29,715 bases of DNA from a virus. Positions 1 through 8,021 of the stretch are shown here, in pieces (position 1 is the stretch's first letter; every line of letters begins with the position of its first letter). Below the pieces are notes generated by a model that saw only the letters and a program-made list of their open reading frames with translations, was not told the origin of the DNA and searched no databases. A program made the translations under genes and the position numbers. The stretch lies in IMG/VR virus record IMGVR_UViG_3300030329_003523, positions 1 through 29,715 of that record; one strand, written 5' to 3'.

Positions 1-122
1 TGTTACATTCCCTGTAACATCTCCTGTTACATCTCCTTCTAAGTTGGCAACAATAGTTCCTGCTGTCCCTGATACTACATCCGAGCTAAAGGAAGCATCC
101 GGAATATAAGTAAGCTTCGGTG
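1..122. repeat. Terminal overlap, left copy (matches 29594-29715)
   Basis: Bases 1-122 equal 29594-29715 except at position 100 (C here, T at 29693). The difference is silent (CCG versus CCA, Pro). Both copies lie in the same codon phase of the fibre frame. Other repeats inside the fibre gene are far more diverged at DNA level, so this is best read as an assembly overlap closing a circular or permuted genome. Confidence 0.85.
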
Positions 123-2169
123 CTGAAGCTGAAGTGCTTACATCTACACCAAGAAAAGCTGTCTTCGCAGTTGAGCCTGTATGCCAATGAGGTTTGATTC
201 CAAGATCAAATCCACTATCGGCTGAAGGTGCTGATCCGTTTGTAAGCCCCATAGCTATTGTAGGGTTGTCAACTACCAAATTATCAGCTTTGACTTCTGA
301 TGAATCACCAACTACTAAAAGATTTCCACTTACTGTAGCATTACCTGTTACAGTCAAGTTATCGGCAACTGTTGTCTCTGAAGTGCTATGACCTAAAGTA
401 ATGGCTGTTCCACTAATTCCCGTTCCAATACTAACAGATTCAGAACTATTCGCTGTGTCAACGATTAAATAAGCATCTGAACCTTGCTTAATGGTAAGGG
501 CTGTAGCTGAATTATCATCTACTGCTATATTAATATCTGTGCCATCTGCTGAAATACTATCCAATGCAATATCATTTACATTCGTGATGCTATTATCTCC
601 AAAGGAAGTAGCACCAAGTGTTACCGATCCTGTTGTGCTTAAAGCACTAGAACCAATATCAATAGCACCAAATCCACTTGAAATAGCACCTGAATTAAGA
701 GTTCCTACAGTTGTTACATTAGATAATGTATCAAGAGAACTTTCCATATATGCTTCTAAATCAGAAGCAGGAATTTGCTTAGTAGTTGTTCCATCAATAA
801 CAATAAAAGCATCTGCGTCTGCAATAGTGATGGATGAAGTAGATTTCGCTGAACCATCAAGTAGATTTAATTCAGATGCAGTTGATCCTATGGCTGTGCC
901 ATTCAAATTGATAGCATCAGCATATAAAGTTCCATCAAAATATCCATCCTTAAACTCATAAGAACTTGAGCCTAAGTCTACATCGTTATCTGTAGTTGGA
1001 AGGATAGAACCATCGTTAAATGTTACCTGAGTCTCTCCACCTGTACTTACTGTGATAACATCTGATCCTGAAAATTCAATAGATGTATTTGTATCCCCAT
1101 CTCCTGCGATAGAATCAAGTTGAATACTTCCTACGTTGGTAATGTCATTGTCACCGAATGTAGTTGCCCCTAAAGTAACTGAACCTGTTGTAGAAAGAGA
1201 ATTTGATCCAATGTCTATTGCACCGAAGCCTGAACTGATAGCACCACTATTTAATGTTCCAACTGTGGTAACATTGGACAAAGTATCTAAGGCTGATTCA
1301 AAATAAGTTTCAAAATCTGTTAGGGCTACCTGCTTCATTGTCCCTGCATCATTTACGACTACTCTATCAGCATCAGCCAATGTGGTAGAAGAAGCTGAGG
1401 TATCACCATCAACTATGTTTAATTCTGCGGCTGTTGAGGAAATCGCTGTACCATTAAAATCAATGGCATCTAAATAAGCAGTTCCATCTATATATATGTC
1501 CTGCCATTGTTTAGTTGAACTTCCTAAGTCATAAGTATCATCATCATCTGGGATTACATTAGAATCAATGTCAGCCCCAAAGGAAACTGTATCAGTATTA
1601 GCATCACCGAAAGTTAAATTTCCTGAGATCGTTGCATTTCCAGTGACAGAAAGATTTCCTGTAACAGATAAATTATCAGCCACAGTAGTTTCAGAGGTAG
1701 TATGCCCGATGGTTATGGCAATTCCTGAAGTTTCAGTAGCAACTTTTAAAGCTCCAACTGCATTGGTTATATAAGAATTAGAGCCATCATGATAAATTTG
1801 CATATCGCTACCAGTACCAAACTTAAATTTATCGGAATCTGGTACAATCAGATCGCCACTTGAGTCCACAGTAACAGCTTTTGAAGCTTGTGAAGTTCCA
1901 AGTGTTGCAATATCTAAATAGTTTAATTCGGCAGCACTACTCGTAACAAGCGTTCCACCAAGTTGTAAGCCATTACTTCCATCGTGGGAAGCGATGTCAA
2001 AATTATATGCACCATCTATAATAGATGCTGAAGCCGATCCTAGTTTTAAAACAGATAAAGTACCATCTCCATCATAAACCCCTGCTTCCGTAGAGCCTAA
2101 ACCACCATCTACATGAAGAAGTTGTCCGTAACCATCTGCTATCCTTGTGTTTGTTAAATCAGTTGCCAT
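1..2169 (-). CDS. Tail fibre/appendage protein, N-terminal 723 codons (continues across the contig ends)
   Basis: This is the N-terminal part of a very long fibre-type virion protein. The frame opens with ATG at 2169, sharing one base with the upstream stop (TGATG), and stays open to base 1. Joined in phase to the copy at 29594-29715, it continues to the stop at 26972, giving about 1,596 residues in total. The start (MATDLTNTRIADGYGQLLHV) is followed by low-complexity beta-type repeats rich in G, T, D, S and N. The motif AELNxLDG recurs, and the block LDTLSNVTTVGTLNSGAISS appears twice, about 560 bp apart. These repeats are typical of long fibre proteins in marine phages. It directly follows the zinc-ribbon gene in the late operon. 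Fibre identity is strong from repeat type and size; receptor and attachment point on the virion are unknown. Confidence 0.85.
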   Translation of the reverse strand, partial: MATDLTNTRIADGYGQLLHVDGGLGSTEAGVYDGDGTLSVLKLGSASASIIDGAYNFDIASHDGSNGLQLGGTLVTSSAAELNYLDIATLGTSQASKAVTVDSSGDLIVPDSDKFKFGTGSDMQIYHDGSNSYITNAVGALKVATETSGIAITIGHTTSETTVADNLSVTGNLSVTGNATISGNLTFGDANTDTVSFGADIDSNVIPDDDDTYDLGSSTKQWQDIYIDGTAYLDAIDFNGTAISSTAAELNIVDGDTSASSTTLADADRVVVNDAGTMKQVALTDFETYFESALDTLSNVTTVGTLNSGAISSGFGAIDIGSNSLSTTGSVTLGATTFGDNDITNVGSIQLDSIAGDGDTNTSIEFSGSDVITVSTGGETQVTFNDGSILPTTDNDVDLGSSSYEFKDGYFDGTLYADAINLNGTAIGSTASELNLLDGSAKSTSSITIADADAFIVIDGTTTKQIPASDLEAYMESSLDTLSNVTTVGTLNSGAISSGFGAIDIGSSALSTTGSVTLGATSFGDNSITNVNDIALDSISADGTDINIAVDDNSATALTIKQGSDAYLIVDTANSSESVSIGTGISGTAITLGHSTSETTVADNLTVTGNATVSGNLLVVGDSSEVKADNLVVDNPTIAMGLTNGSAPSADSGFDLGIKPHWHTGSTAKTAFLGVDVSTSASAPKLTYIPDASFSSDVVSGTAGTIVANLEGDVTGDVTGNVT

Positions 2170-2360
2170 CAGTCAAATGCCCCTGTCTTGTATTGTTCCT
2201 CATAAAAATCTTTATCAAAACGCGTCTGAACACGGCTAATAAGCCTTCTAAGAGCAGAACTCTTACATTCTGGACATATATGTCGTTTTTTAGAGTACAC
2301 GCCTGTAAATACCTCAAATACGTTTTGACATTTTTTGCATTGAAATTCGTATATCGGCAT
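2169..2360 (-). CDS. FmdB-type zinc ribbon protein, 63 aa
   Basis: This small protein begins MPIYEFQCKKC and carries two CxxC pairs (C8/C11 and C29/C32) spaced as in the FmdB/CxxC_CxxC_SSSS putative regulatory zinc-ribbon family. The N-terminal MPIYEFxCxxC signature is very characteristic. The start overlaps the previous stop as TAATG, and its own stop overlaps the fibre start as TGATG, so translation is probably coupled. The zinc ribbon is followed by a basic segment (RRLISRVQTRFDKDFYEEQY). Its place between capsid and fibre genes suggests a role in virion assembly or late expression, but that is inference; the family has no settled phage function. Confidence 0.85.
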   Translation of the reverse strand: MPIYEFQCKKCQNVFEVFTGVYSKKRHICPECKSSALRRLISRVQTRFDKDFYEEQYKTGAFD

Positions 2361-2503
2361 TATTTTTTTGATTTCTTTGCTTTTATCTCTTTTCCTGTTT
2401 CATCTACTTCCTTAAAGCCCTGTTTAATATATTCTTCTAACTGTTTTTTAGAAGGATTTACTTTTCCAATAATTGCTCCAGTTTTATTTTTTAGCCATTT
2501 CAT
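2360..2503 (-). CDS. Small basic protein, 47 aa, unknown function
   Basis: ATG at 2503 is preceded by a good ribosome site (AAAGGA, 6 nt spacer). The protein runs MKWLKNKTGAIIGKV and ends in a lysine-rich tail (KAKKSKK). The stop overlaps the zinc-ribbon start as TAATG. The middle (PSKKQLEEYIKQGFKEVDE) looks like a short amphipathic helix. I do not recognise a family. Position just after the major capsid gene is compatible with a minor capsid or decoration role, which is only a guess. Confidence 0.7.
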   Translation of the reverse strand: MKWLKNKTGAIIGKVNPSKKQLEEYIKQGFKEVDETGKEIKAKKSKK

Positions 2504-2544
2504 ATTTAGTCCTTTTGGATAGTTACTTTCATTCTAAGCACGTA

Positions 2545-2580
2545 TGAGTATCGGGGTGAGAAAACTCACCCCTTTACTCA
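2545..2580 (-). terminator. Strong hairpin downstream of the major capsid gene
   Basis: An 8-bp perfect stem GGGGTGAG/CTCACCCC with a four-base loop (2553-2572) is extended by a second 6-bp stem TGAGTA/TACTCA (2545-2550 with 2575-2580) across a 2x2 internal loop. It lies between the capsid stop (2598) and the next ribosome site. No T-tract follows on the minus strand, so it may be an attenuator, RNA-processing or mRNA-stabilising element rather than a full terminator. Confidence 0.65.
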
Positions 2581-2597
2581 GTTCAATCAATCAACCC

Positions 2598-3464
2598 TTA
2601 CGGATTGTTGAAGTTAGCAACTGCACAAGCTGTGCTATCAGCCGCATGACTAGCTTTTGCACCAAAAATAACGTCAGCTACGATTGATGTACTAAGGTAA
2701 TCAATATCATAACTTGACTGTACTCTTGGAGATAGTTGCATAGCAAAGTAAACTGCTTCTCTTTTGAAAAGAGTTGCAGTTTCATCGCCTGTGCCACCAT
2801 CATCATCCCAATCTGTGCTTACGAAAGTTGGAACGCCATATACCATACCAACTGAACCACTTGCAACTGGGTTTGCATCATCGCCTCTACGAGAAGCGTC
2901 ATAAAAGTCCTGCAAAGACAAAGCACTCATGTAACTTGCAGGTGAGCAATATAAGAAAGCTTCACCATCGGTGTATGAATGTCCTGCATCTAGGAACTTT
3001 TGTAAAGCACTTCTGATAAGTGCTGTCGTGAATGTATTGTCTGCACTGAGGGTAACATCATTTCCCGTTTGAGCTTGAAGAACGCTCACTGCAATATAAT
3101 TTTCAATATATTTTGCAATAGCATACCCCATACTCTTAGCATACATATTAAAAAGGTCGGCTGATTCTTGTACTTTGACAATATCGCCAATTCTTTTTGC
3201 TTCGTATGCATGTTGATCTATGGAAAGGTCAACTTTACCATCTGTATTCGCACCGTAAGTAACTGCTGAACCAGAACTTAAAGAAGCTGCTGTTTCTTCT
3301 GAGACTTTTGGAACGTGAATGGTGTCTCCACCTGACGATACAAGACTTGACAAGTCGGTTACTTGATTTCTTAGCTGAAATTGTCTTTCAGCGTAGTCAA
3401 GAATACCGTCTGACCATAGTTCGGGAATAAAATTAGCCGCAGTCGTTAAAGTGACTTCTGCCAT
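2598..3464 (-). CDS. Major capsid protein (HK97-fold type)
   Basis: This 288-residue protein follows the scaffold-like gene after 9 bp. It begins MAEVTLTTAANFIPELWSDG, a pattern common in major capsid proteins that have an N-terminal 'IPELWS' arm. Later segments (VKVQESADLFNMYAKSMGYA; YCSPASYMSALSLQDF; GMVYGVPTFVSTDW) fit the P-domain, spine-helix and A-domain pattern of HK97-fold shells of 280-330 residues. The start has an AGGA ribosome site 8 nt upstream. A strong hairpin follows the stop, which may balance capsid against downstream expression. The order terminase, portal, scaffold, capsid supports the call. A separate protease gene was not seen, in line with an unprocessed capsid with a separate scaffold. 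Confidence 0.88.
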   Translation of the reverse strand: MAEVTLTTAANFIPELWSDGILDYAERQFQLRNQVTDLSSLVSSGGDTIHVPKVSEETAASLSSGSAVTYGANTDGKVDLSIDQHAYEAKRIGDIVKVQESADLFNMYAKSMGYAIAKYIENYIAVSVLQAQTGNDVTLSADNTFTTALIRSALQKFLDAGHSYTDGEAFLYCSPASYMSALSLQDFYDASRRGDDANPVASGSVGMVYGVPTFVSTDWDDDGGTGDETATLFKREAVYFAMQLSPRVQSSYDIDYLSTSIVADVIFGAKASHAADSTACAVANFNNP

Positions 3465-3473
3465 TTTCTAATC

Positions 3474-4019
3474 CTATCTTTTTGTGTAACCTGCCAAAAC
3501 ATTTTTCCAGTTTTTTCTTTGATCGTCTCTATTCATGTCAGTAAATGGTTTTGACTGAACAGAAGAAAATCCTGCTAAAGAACTGTCTGTTTTTGCAGGT
3601 TTGTTGTTAATTAATTTATCATGTACCTTCTGTAATACGGGTGTTGGAAGGTCTGCATAGTCTTCCCTTTCATTTTCGGGAAAATCAGAAAGCAGTTTTT
3701 CTCTCGTAGATGTTTCAAGTGCGTTTGCCCGTTCAATAATGGGTTGCAAATCAGCAATCTCTTGATCCTTGCTTTCAAGTTGCTTTTTCAAGTCTTCAGC
3801 AAGTTCTTTAAATTGCTCATTATCTTCCATTTTTTTCTGCCTATCAACATCCATTTGCTTCTGAAGTTGGTCTAACTTCTTTTCTGCGTTCTGAGCCCTT
3901 TGCCGATATTTTTTGCTTTCTGCTATAAAATCGGCTACATTGACATTACTAAGAGTAGATTGCTCTACCACTTGCTCTGCTACTTGACTCTCCTGAGTCT
4001 CTATGGTTTCTTCGGTCAT
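3474..4019 (-). CDS. Capsid scaffolding protein (coiled coil)
   Basis: The 181-residue protein is highly charged, with a long heptad-like helix at roughly residues 30-95 (KKYRQRAQNAEKKLDQLQKQ onward) followed by a short proline-containing linker and a basic C-terminus (WKNVLAGYTKR). An acidic glutamine-rich start, central coiled coil and basic tail that could bind the capsid protein are the usual layout of phage scaffolds. It lies directly upstream of the major capsid gene. The start has a textbook AGGAGG site. No protease motif is visible. Family name not certain (DUF4355-like architecture); role is well supported by context. Confidence 0.82.
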   Translation of the reverse strand: MTEETIETQESQVAEQVVEQSTLSNVNVADFIAESKKYRQRAQNAEKKLDQLQKQMDVDRQKKMEDNEQFKELAEDLKKQLESKDQEIADLQPIIERANALETSTREKLLSDFPENEREDYADLPTPVLQKVHDKLINNKPAKTDSSLAGFSSVQSKPFTDMNRDDQRKNWKNVLAGYTKR

Positions 4020-4043
4020 GCTGACCTCCTATGTATTAAGTCT

Positions 4044-4499
4044 TTACCCAACGCCTTTATCTGTGGCTATATTAATTTTTCTTTGTATTTCTTGAGTAAT
4101 AGCACCTGCAATAAATGCGGCTACTCGATCTGAGATTCCAAACCATTTTCTTAGTTTGTTGTTTGCTTTACCTGTTTGATGCCAATTTCCTATTTTATCT
4201 CTCAATGCAGATACTCTTACTTCTACTTTATTCCGTTTTGGCGACTTTAAAATTAATTTTTTCATGGTGCCTGTAGCAAACAAAGGGGTTGCTGGCTGTT
4301 CATACCCTGCGGCTTTTTTTCGATTAATGGTTTTCTTTTCTAATTTCTCTAACGGTTTCATATTTACGCCAAGTCCAGCAGAGATTCTTTCATCATGATC
4401 CTGCACAATAGCCTCTCCAATCTGTTTCAATCCCTCAGTAAAGTCCTCAAAAGCATCGAACTCATACTCAACATCATCTATTTCCAGTGTAATTTTTAT
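4044..4499 (-). CDS. Virion morphogenesis / tail completion protein (Mu gpG- or HK97 gp10-like), probable ATA start
   Basis: The open frame reads KITLEIDDVEYEFDAFEDFT from the 5' end and extends well upstream of the first usual start (TTG at 4430). No ATG, GTG or TTG exists in the upstream 69 bases. An ATA codon at 4499 lies 6 nt after AAAGGA and overlaps the portal stop as ATAA, mimicking the ATGA overlaps used elsewhere here. The product would be 151 residues. The region from ATPLFATGTMKKLILKSP to the WHQTGKANNKLRKWFGISDR segment matches the pattern of the phage virion morphogenesis family, which acts in head completion or tail attachment. Between portal and scaffold is an unusual place for it. 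Function moderately sure, start codon inferred. Confidence 0.72.
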   Translation of the reverse strand: MKITLEIDDVEYEFDAFEDFTEGLKQIGEAIVQDHDERISAGLGVNMKPLEKLEKKTINRKKAAGYEQPATPLFATGTMKKLILKSPKRNKVEVRVSALRDKIGNWHQTGKANNKLRKWFGISDRVAAFIAGAITQEIQRKINIATDKGVG

Positions 4500-5824
4500 G
4501 ATTCATCCTTTATTTCATCAGAAATTCTTCCATCAGGCTTTACACTTTCTTCATTTGATTGAGAGGCTCTTTGCAATAGTCTTTGCACTTCTTCTTCCGA
4601 AGCATCTGGATTGTGTTCTATTATATAATCTTCTCTCGTAGCAAGACCCATTTCCAATAAAAACTTCCAATGCTCTCTTGTATCTTGAGCAGACATTGGG
4701 AATCTAGGCTCTGAAAAGTCTACAGGATTTTCCTCTCCTACACTTTTTCCGTGAAAACTTAAAATATTTTTGTCTACGTTAAATCTTTCTTTTTCAAAAG
4801 TACGCCATATAGACCCTATATCAGTTTTTAAACTTTCCGTTAGATCAATTTCTAACATTTTTAATGACTCTCCTGACAAAACAGTATCTTTCCCTTTCGA
4901 CCACTTTGTTTTTAAATTATTATTATAAGCGACGGAGTCTACAAAAAATCGTATAGACTCTACATAGTCGGACAGACTAGAGCTGGGAGACTGAAAAGAA
5001 AAAGAAGCACCTTCAGGCAGAGTAATAATATTGTCTACACCTAACTGAAAAGCAGACTCGTCATCAATACCTGTGGCGACAGGTTGTCCCAATGCCTGTA
5101 ATCTCATACCAAGCGATAACTCTGTAAGCATAACGTTAATAGTTTCATTCATACTAATCACATCTGAAGCACCTTCTCTGAACCAATCTGTTGTGAGAGG
5201 TCTTCTATGAGCATAGGTTACAGGAATTACTCCATAGGGATTAGTTCTGCCTTCATTTCCTTCTACTGAGTATGTATCGCCTTTAGCGTTAATTAAATAA
5301 TGTTCTTCCTTGCTCCAAAATGCAAAAAGGTCTTCCGAATCAGCTTGAGAGGACTCATAGGAGTATAATGGGTATAAAACGGCTACGGGTTCTTGCTCAA
5401 AAGACTGAAATAGAGGGTAAAACTCTGTTAAAAGATCATATTCTAGCTTTTCTTCATCTTCATTAAACTTACTTCTTAGTCCCATTGTACCTAAAAGATA
5501 GGTCAGTCTCTCAATATTAAGCATAGCACTATCAAGACCTGAAGTATTTTCTTGATAGGTAATATTTGCTCGTTTGGGAGGAATTTTATAAACAATACAA
5601 CGTGAATTTATAATTTTTGCTGTTACATTTTGTGCGACTAAAGGAACTTGGCTTAACGCCCCATCTGTAAAATAATCCCTTAAATCGCTTTCCATTTCAC
5701 TAATCATACCCTCGTAATACGAAACAAACTTCATTCTTTCGTCTGCTCGTTTCTTTTTTGAGGTATCTAGGTATTCTTCGAGGGCTTTTATTACACTTAA
5801 TTCAGAAAGATCATTAATTAACAT
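4496..5824 (-). CDS. Portal protein
   Basis: The protein is 442 residues and lies directly after the large terminase (1-bp gap), the classic position for the dodecameric portal through which DNA enters the capsid. Features include an N-terminal helical region (ALEEYLDTSKKKRADERMKF), the segment VAQNVTAKIINSRCIVYKIP typical of portal clip/wing regions, a central NPYGVIPVTYAHRRPLTTDW segment resembling the common 'G.iPvv.f.N..' motif, and a long helical region with LSGESLKMLEIDL like the 'sG.al..l..pl' motif of SPP1/HK97-type portals. It ends with an acidic, serine-rich tail. Length fits the family (about 400-500). Confidence 0.88.
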   Translation of the reverse strand: MLINDLSELSVIKALEEYLDTSKKKRADERMKFVSYYEGMISEMESDLRDYFTDGALSQVPLVAQNVTAKIINSRCIVYKIPPKRANITYQENTSGLDSAMLNIERLTYLLGTMGLRSKFNEDEEKLEYDLLTEFYPLFQSFEQEPVAVLYPLYSYESSQADSEDLFAFWSKEEHYLINAKGDTYSVEGNEGRTNPYGVIPVTYAHRRPLTTDWFREGASDVISMNETINVMLTELSLGMRLQALGQPVATGIDDESAFQLGVDNIITLPEGASFSFQSPSSSLSDYVESIRFFVDSVAYNNNLKTKWSKGKDTVLSGESLKMLEIDLTESLKTDIGSIWRTFEKERFNVDKNILSFHGKSVGEENPVDFSEPRFPMSAQDTREHWKFLLEMGLATREDYIIEHNPDASEEEVQRLLQRASQSNEESVKPDGRISDEIKDES

Positions 5825-5825
5825 A

Positions 5826-7064
5826 TTACCACCTAATTACAGAAGCTTTTTTTGCTACAATCGGAAAAAGAAAATGAAGCCCATAACCTAAAGCATCTGA
5901 CATGTGGGTAAGTGATGAGTCTGATTTGTCTATATCTCCCGATTTCCAAACAACTCTTTCTAAGTCAGAAACAAGTTTTGGACAGTTTTCTATTGAAAAA
6001 CGGCTTTTGCCGTCTCTAATTAATAACAAATTATTGACAGAATTAATCCTGTCCTTTACCGATGGATTTTTTCTTTTGGCTTTAATCTTAAAAAAATTAT
6101 CTCGTAAAATTTGATGATCTGACTTAGAACTAGAGGTTTTTCGAGATGCACCTGTAGCGTCAGGGTAAACATAGGCTCTGGGGAATTCTTTTCTTATCAT
6201 TTCAGCCATATCATAAGTATTTGCATTCTGAAGAGACCATTCTTTAAAAATATGTACGGTTTCTGCTATTTTTACAAATGCACAAGCTGACATTGGATTT
6301 ACATTGAAGTCCATACCAATATGAATGTCCCCGTGTTTTATCTCACTCTTTAAATCAGGTCGTTCTACTACATGAAATTCTCTATCAAAGTTTTTATATA
6401 CTCTTCCCTGTTGAAGATTGACAAACTTACCATAAACATAAGCATCTACCATTTCTGCTGAGTAGGTTTCTAATAAACTTTCTTTATATTGTTCGGGGAG
6501 GTGTGGATTGCTTAATGTATTTCCAAAAACAACTCCAACATCATATTGATCTTCATTATTTAAGGCTATATCATATCCCCAATTCAAAGATTCTGGAGTT
6601 CCTGTTAAAAATATTTCTCTTTTTGTTGCCTCGGGATGCCTTACTCTCGAAATACCTATATCAAAAACATCCTTACTCTGTATAAACGGCTCATCTATTC
6701 CGATTGCCGCTAATTCCTGACCTAATAAACCTTGAGGGTCATCTCCTGAACCTATCCATATCTTTCCATTCCAATTTACTATCTTTATTTCGTTGTCTGT
6801 TTTATTATGAGTATAGGTTATTCCTGATCTGTTCATTATTCCCTTAAGAGTAGGGAGAATTGTTCTCTTTGCCATTTTATAGGATGGGGATACATACATT
6901 ACTGGAATCCCTTGATTGATATAAGACAAATAGATTAGGCGTAATGCTCCTATATAGGTTTTACCCGATCCGTAGCCCCCAACCAGTATCTTTATATAAT
7001 TTGGTAAATCCCAAAAAGATTTCTGGTGGTCAAGAAAACCCTTAGATGATATCCGAAATTTCAA
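5826..7064 (-). CDS. terL: Terminase large subunit (packaging ATPase/nuclease)
   Basis: This 412-residue motor protein pumps DNA into the prohead and cuts it. The Walker A motif GGYGSGKT is at residues 29-36. An acidic pair in IGIDEP (D124, E125) fits Walker B, and TGTP (154-157) is the coupling motif. The C-terminal RNase H-like nuclease shows the three expected acidic residues: D252 in HIGMDFNVNP, D302 in VYPDATG and D390 in HMSDALGY. The call starts at TTG 7064. An in-phase ATG at 7097 overlaps the small terminase stop but meets TAA after four codons, so TTG reinitiation is the simplest reading. The compact length is at the short end for TerL but all motifs are present. Confidence 0.95.
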   Translation of the reverse strand: MKFRISSKGFLDHQKSFWDLPNYIKILVGGYGSGKTYIGALRLIYLSYINQGIPVMYVSPSYKMAKRTILPTLKGIMNRSGITYTHNKTDNEIKIVNWNGKIWIGSGDDPQGLLGQELAAIGIDEPFIQSKDVFDIGISRVRHPEATKREIFLTGTPESLNWGYDIALNNEDQYDVGVVFGNTLSNPHLPEQYKESLLETYSAEMVDAYVYGKFVNLQQGRVYKNFDREFHVVERPDLKSEIKHGDIHIGMDFNVNPMSACAFVKIAETVHIFKEWSLQNANTYDMAEMIRKEFPRAYVYPDATGASRKTSSSKSDHQILRDNFFKIKAKRKNPSVKDRINSVNNLLLIRDGKSRFSIENCPKLVSDLERVVWKSGDIDKSDSSLTHMSDALGYGLHFLFPIVAKKASVIRW

Positions 7065-7096
7065 AATCCAAAAGGGGGGTGTTTATGGATGAAACA

Positions 7097-7495
7097 TCAA
7101 GAGATTATTAGTTCATCCGCTTCAATCTCTTGGGTTCGGATTGTTTCAGGCGATTTGCCCCAAATTCTTGAAAGTAGTTCTTGGATTGCTCGAATGTCTC
7201 CACTTTCCGCCAGCTCATACAATCTATTTAGAACAGTTTCCATTCTAGATTTTGAGTGACCCTCTTTCTTCACATCTCCCATATTCTTCAAAAGATCAGA
7301 AACCGAGTTTCTCCGACCCTTCCCAACGCTGTAAGTGTTTCCCTTCTTAAATAGGGCGGAAGGGTTACCAGATGAACCCTTTAACCATTGTCCTTTGGAG
7401 TTTCTTTTGGGTTTTTCAAAGGTCTCTCCACTTTCCCTTGGTTTAACGTGCGATTCTTCGGAGTGCCCGCCATTAATAGAATTATCTAAACTCAT
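7097..7495 (-). CDS. terS: Terminase small subunit-like protein (DUF5681 type)
   Basis: This 132-residue protein is the first gene of the leftward arm and precedes terL. It has a disordered charged N-terminus, then SKGQWLKGSSGNPSALFKKG, resembling the 'W.kGqSGNP.Gr' signature of the DUF5681 family often found at the small-terminase position. A helical C-terminal half follows (MGDVKKEGHSKSRMETVLNR; YELAESGDIRAIQELLSRIW) that could be the oligomerisation core. ATG has an AAAGGA site 5 nt upstream. Small terminases recognise pac or cos DNA; that role here rests on position and the family signature. Confidence 0.8.
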   Translation of the reverse strand: MSLDNSINGGHSEESHVKPRESGETFEKPKRNSKGQWLKGSSGNPSALFKKGNTYSVGKGRRNSVSDLLKNMGDVKKEGHSKSRMETVLNRLYELAESGDIRAIQELLSRIWGKSPETIRTQEIEADELIIS

Positions 7496-7560
7496 TTAAT
7501 TCCTTTCATCTCTACTTTATACGGCTTTGTCTACCTTCTCATGAATACGGCTCACAAGTA

Positions 7561-7604
7561 AATCAATTACCTTGATTGTTAGATTATAGAATTAATTATA
7601 ATCT
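7561..7604. promoter_or_regulatory. Two inverted repeats, candidate operator region between the divergent arms
   Basis: AATCAA-5-TTGATT (7561-7577) and AGATTATA-8-TATAATCT (7581-7604) are perfect inverted repeats placed directly upstream of the early -35 box (7606). They lie in the only divergent intergenic region of the genome. The XRE-like protein at 9209 or the HTH protein at 10181 could bind them; no binding is shown by the sequence. Confidence 0.5.
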
Positions 7605-7605
7605 A

Positions 7606-7634
7606 TTGACTTATATATATAATATATTTATATT
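7606..7634 (+). promoter_or_regulatory. Early rightward promoter
   Basis: TTGACT at 7606-7611 and TATATT at 7629-7634 are separated by 17 bp in a very AT-rich stretch, a good sigma-70-type match. Transcription would begin near 7640, which excludes the ATG at 7635 as the first start and favours ATG 7680 for the first gene. Confidence 0.65.
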
Positions 7635-7679
7635 ATGGACATGTTATCACTTAATAACGTAAATAAAGGAATGTCAACA

Positions 7680-8021
7680 ATGAAAAATAATTGCAAAATC
7701 TGTGACCATAACGAAGAAATGAAGGAATATAACAGGGTTAATTTTCCCCATTTAATTGGAGTTGTAGATTTAAACATTAACCATAACAATCACCACTACG
7801 AAACAAGTCACGTTTGTCAAATATGCGACCAACACAAAACGAATCATAAAGATTTTAGATTTCTTGATGATGAATCAAACGATCTGAAAATCTGGATTTG
7901 TACATGGTGTCAGACGTTGTCAGACGATGCTAGACAAGATATTATTGAGTCTGGTTCGAATTGGAGACACCCCAAAAAAATAGATCCTCGAGAATATTAT
8001 GCCCAGAATTGGAGGTCTTAA
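7680..8021 (+). CDS. Early protein with three CxxC pairs, 113 aa, unknown function
   Basis: The start is placed at ATG 7680 (MKNNCKICDH), because AAAGGA (7665-7670) is 9 nt upstream and the likely transcription start falls after the ATG at 7635. Paired cysteines CKIC, CQIC and CTWC plus several histidines suggest a small zinc-binding protein. It is the first gene of the early arm. Such proteins often bind nucleic acid or host factors; nothing more specific can be said. The stop is followed by a strong GGAGG site embedded in its last codons, serving the next gene. Confidence 0.7.
   Translation: MKNNCKICDHNEEMKEYNRVNFPHLIGVVDLNINHNNHHYETSHVCQICDQHKTNHKDFRFLDDESNDLKIWICTWCQTLSDDARQDIIESGSNWRHPKKIDPREYYAQNWRS

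Noticed and set aside
1-122. Terminal repeat as physical direct terminal repeat of the virion
   Set aside because: It lies inside a coding gene, is short and has a mismatch; assembly overlap of a circular or permuted genome is simpler.
194-2522. Plus-strand ORFs opposite the fibre and zinc-ribbon genes (194, 491, 1568, 2145)
   Set aside because: Antisense shadows of the repeat-rich fibre frame; compositions mirror it and no ribosome sites were seen.
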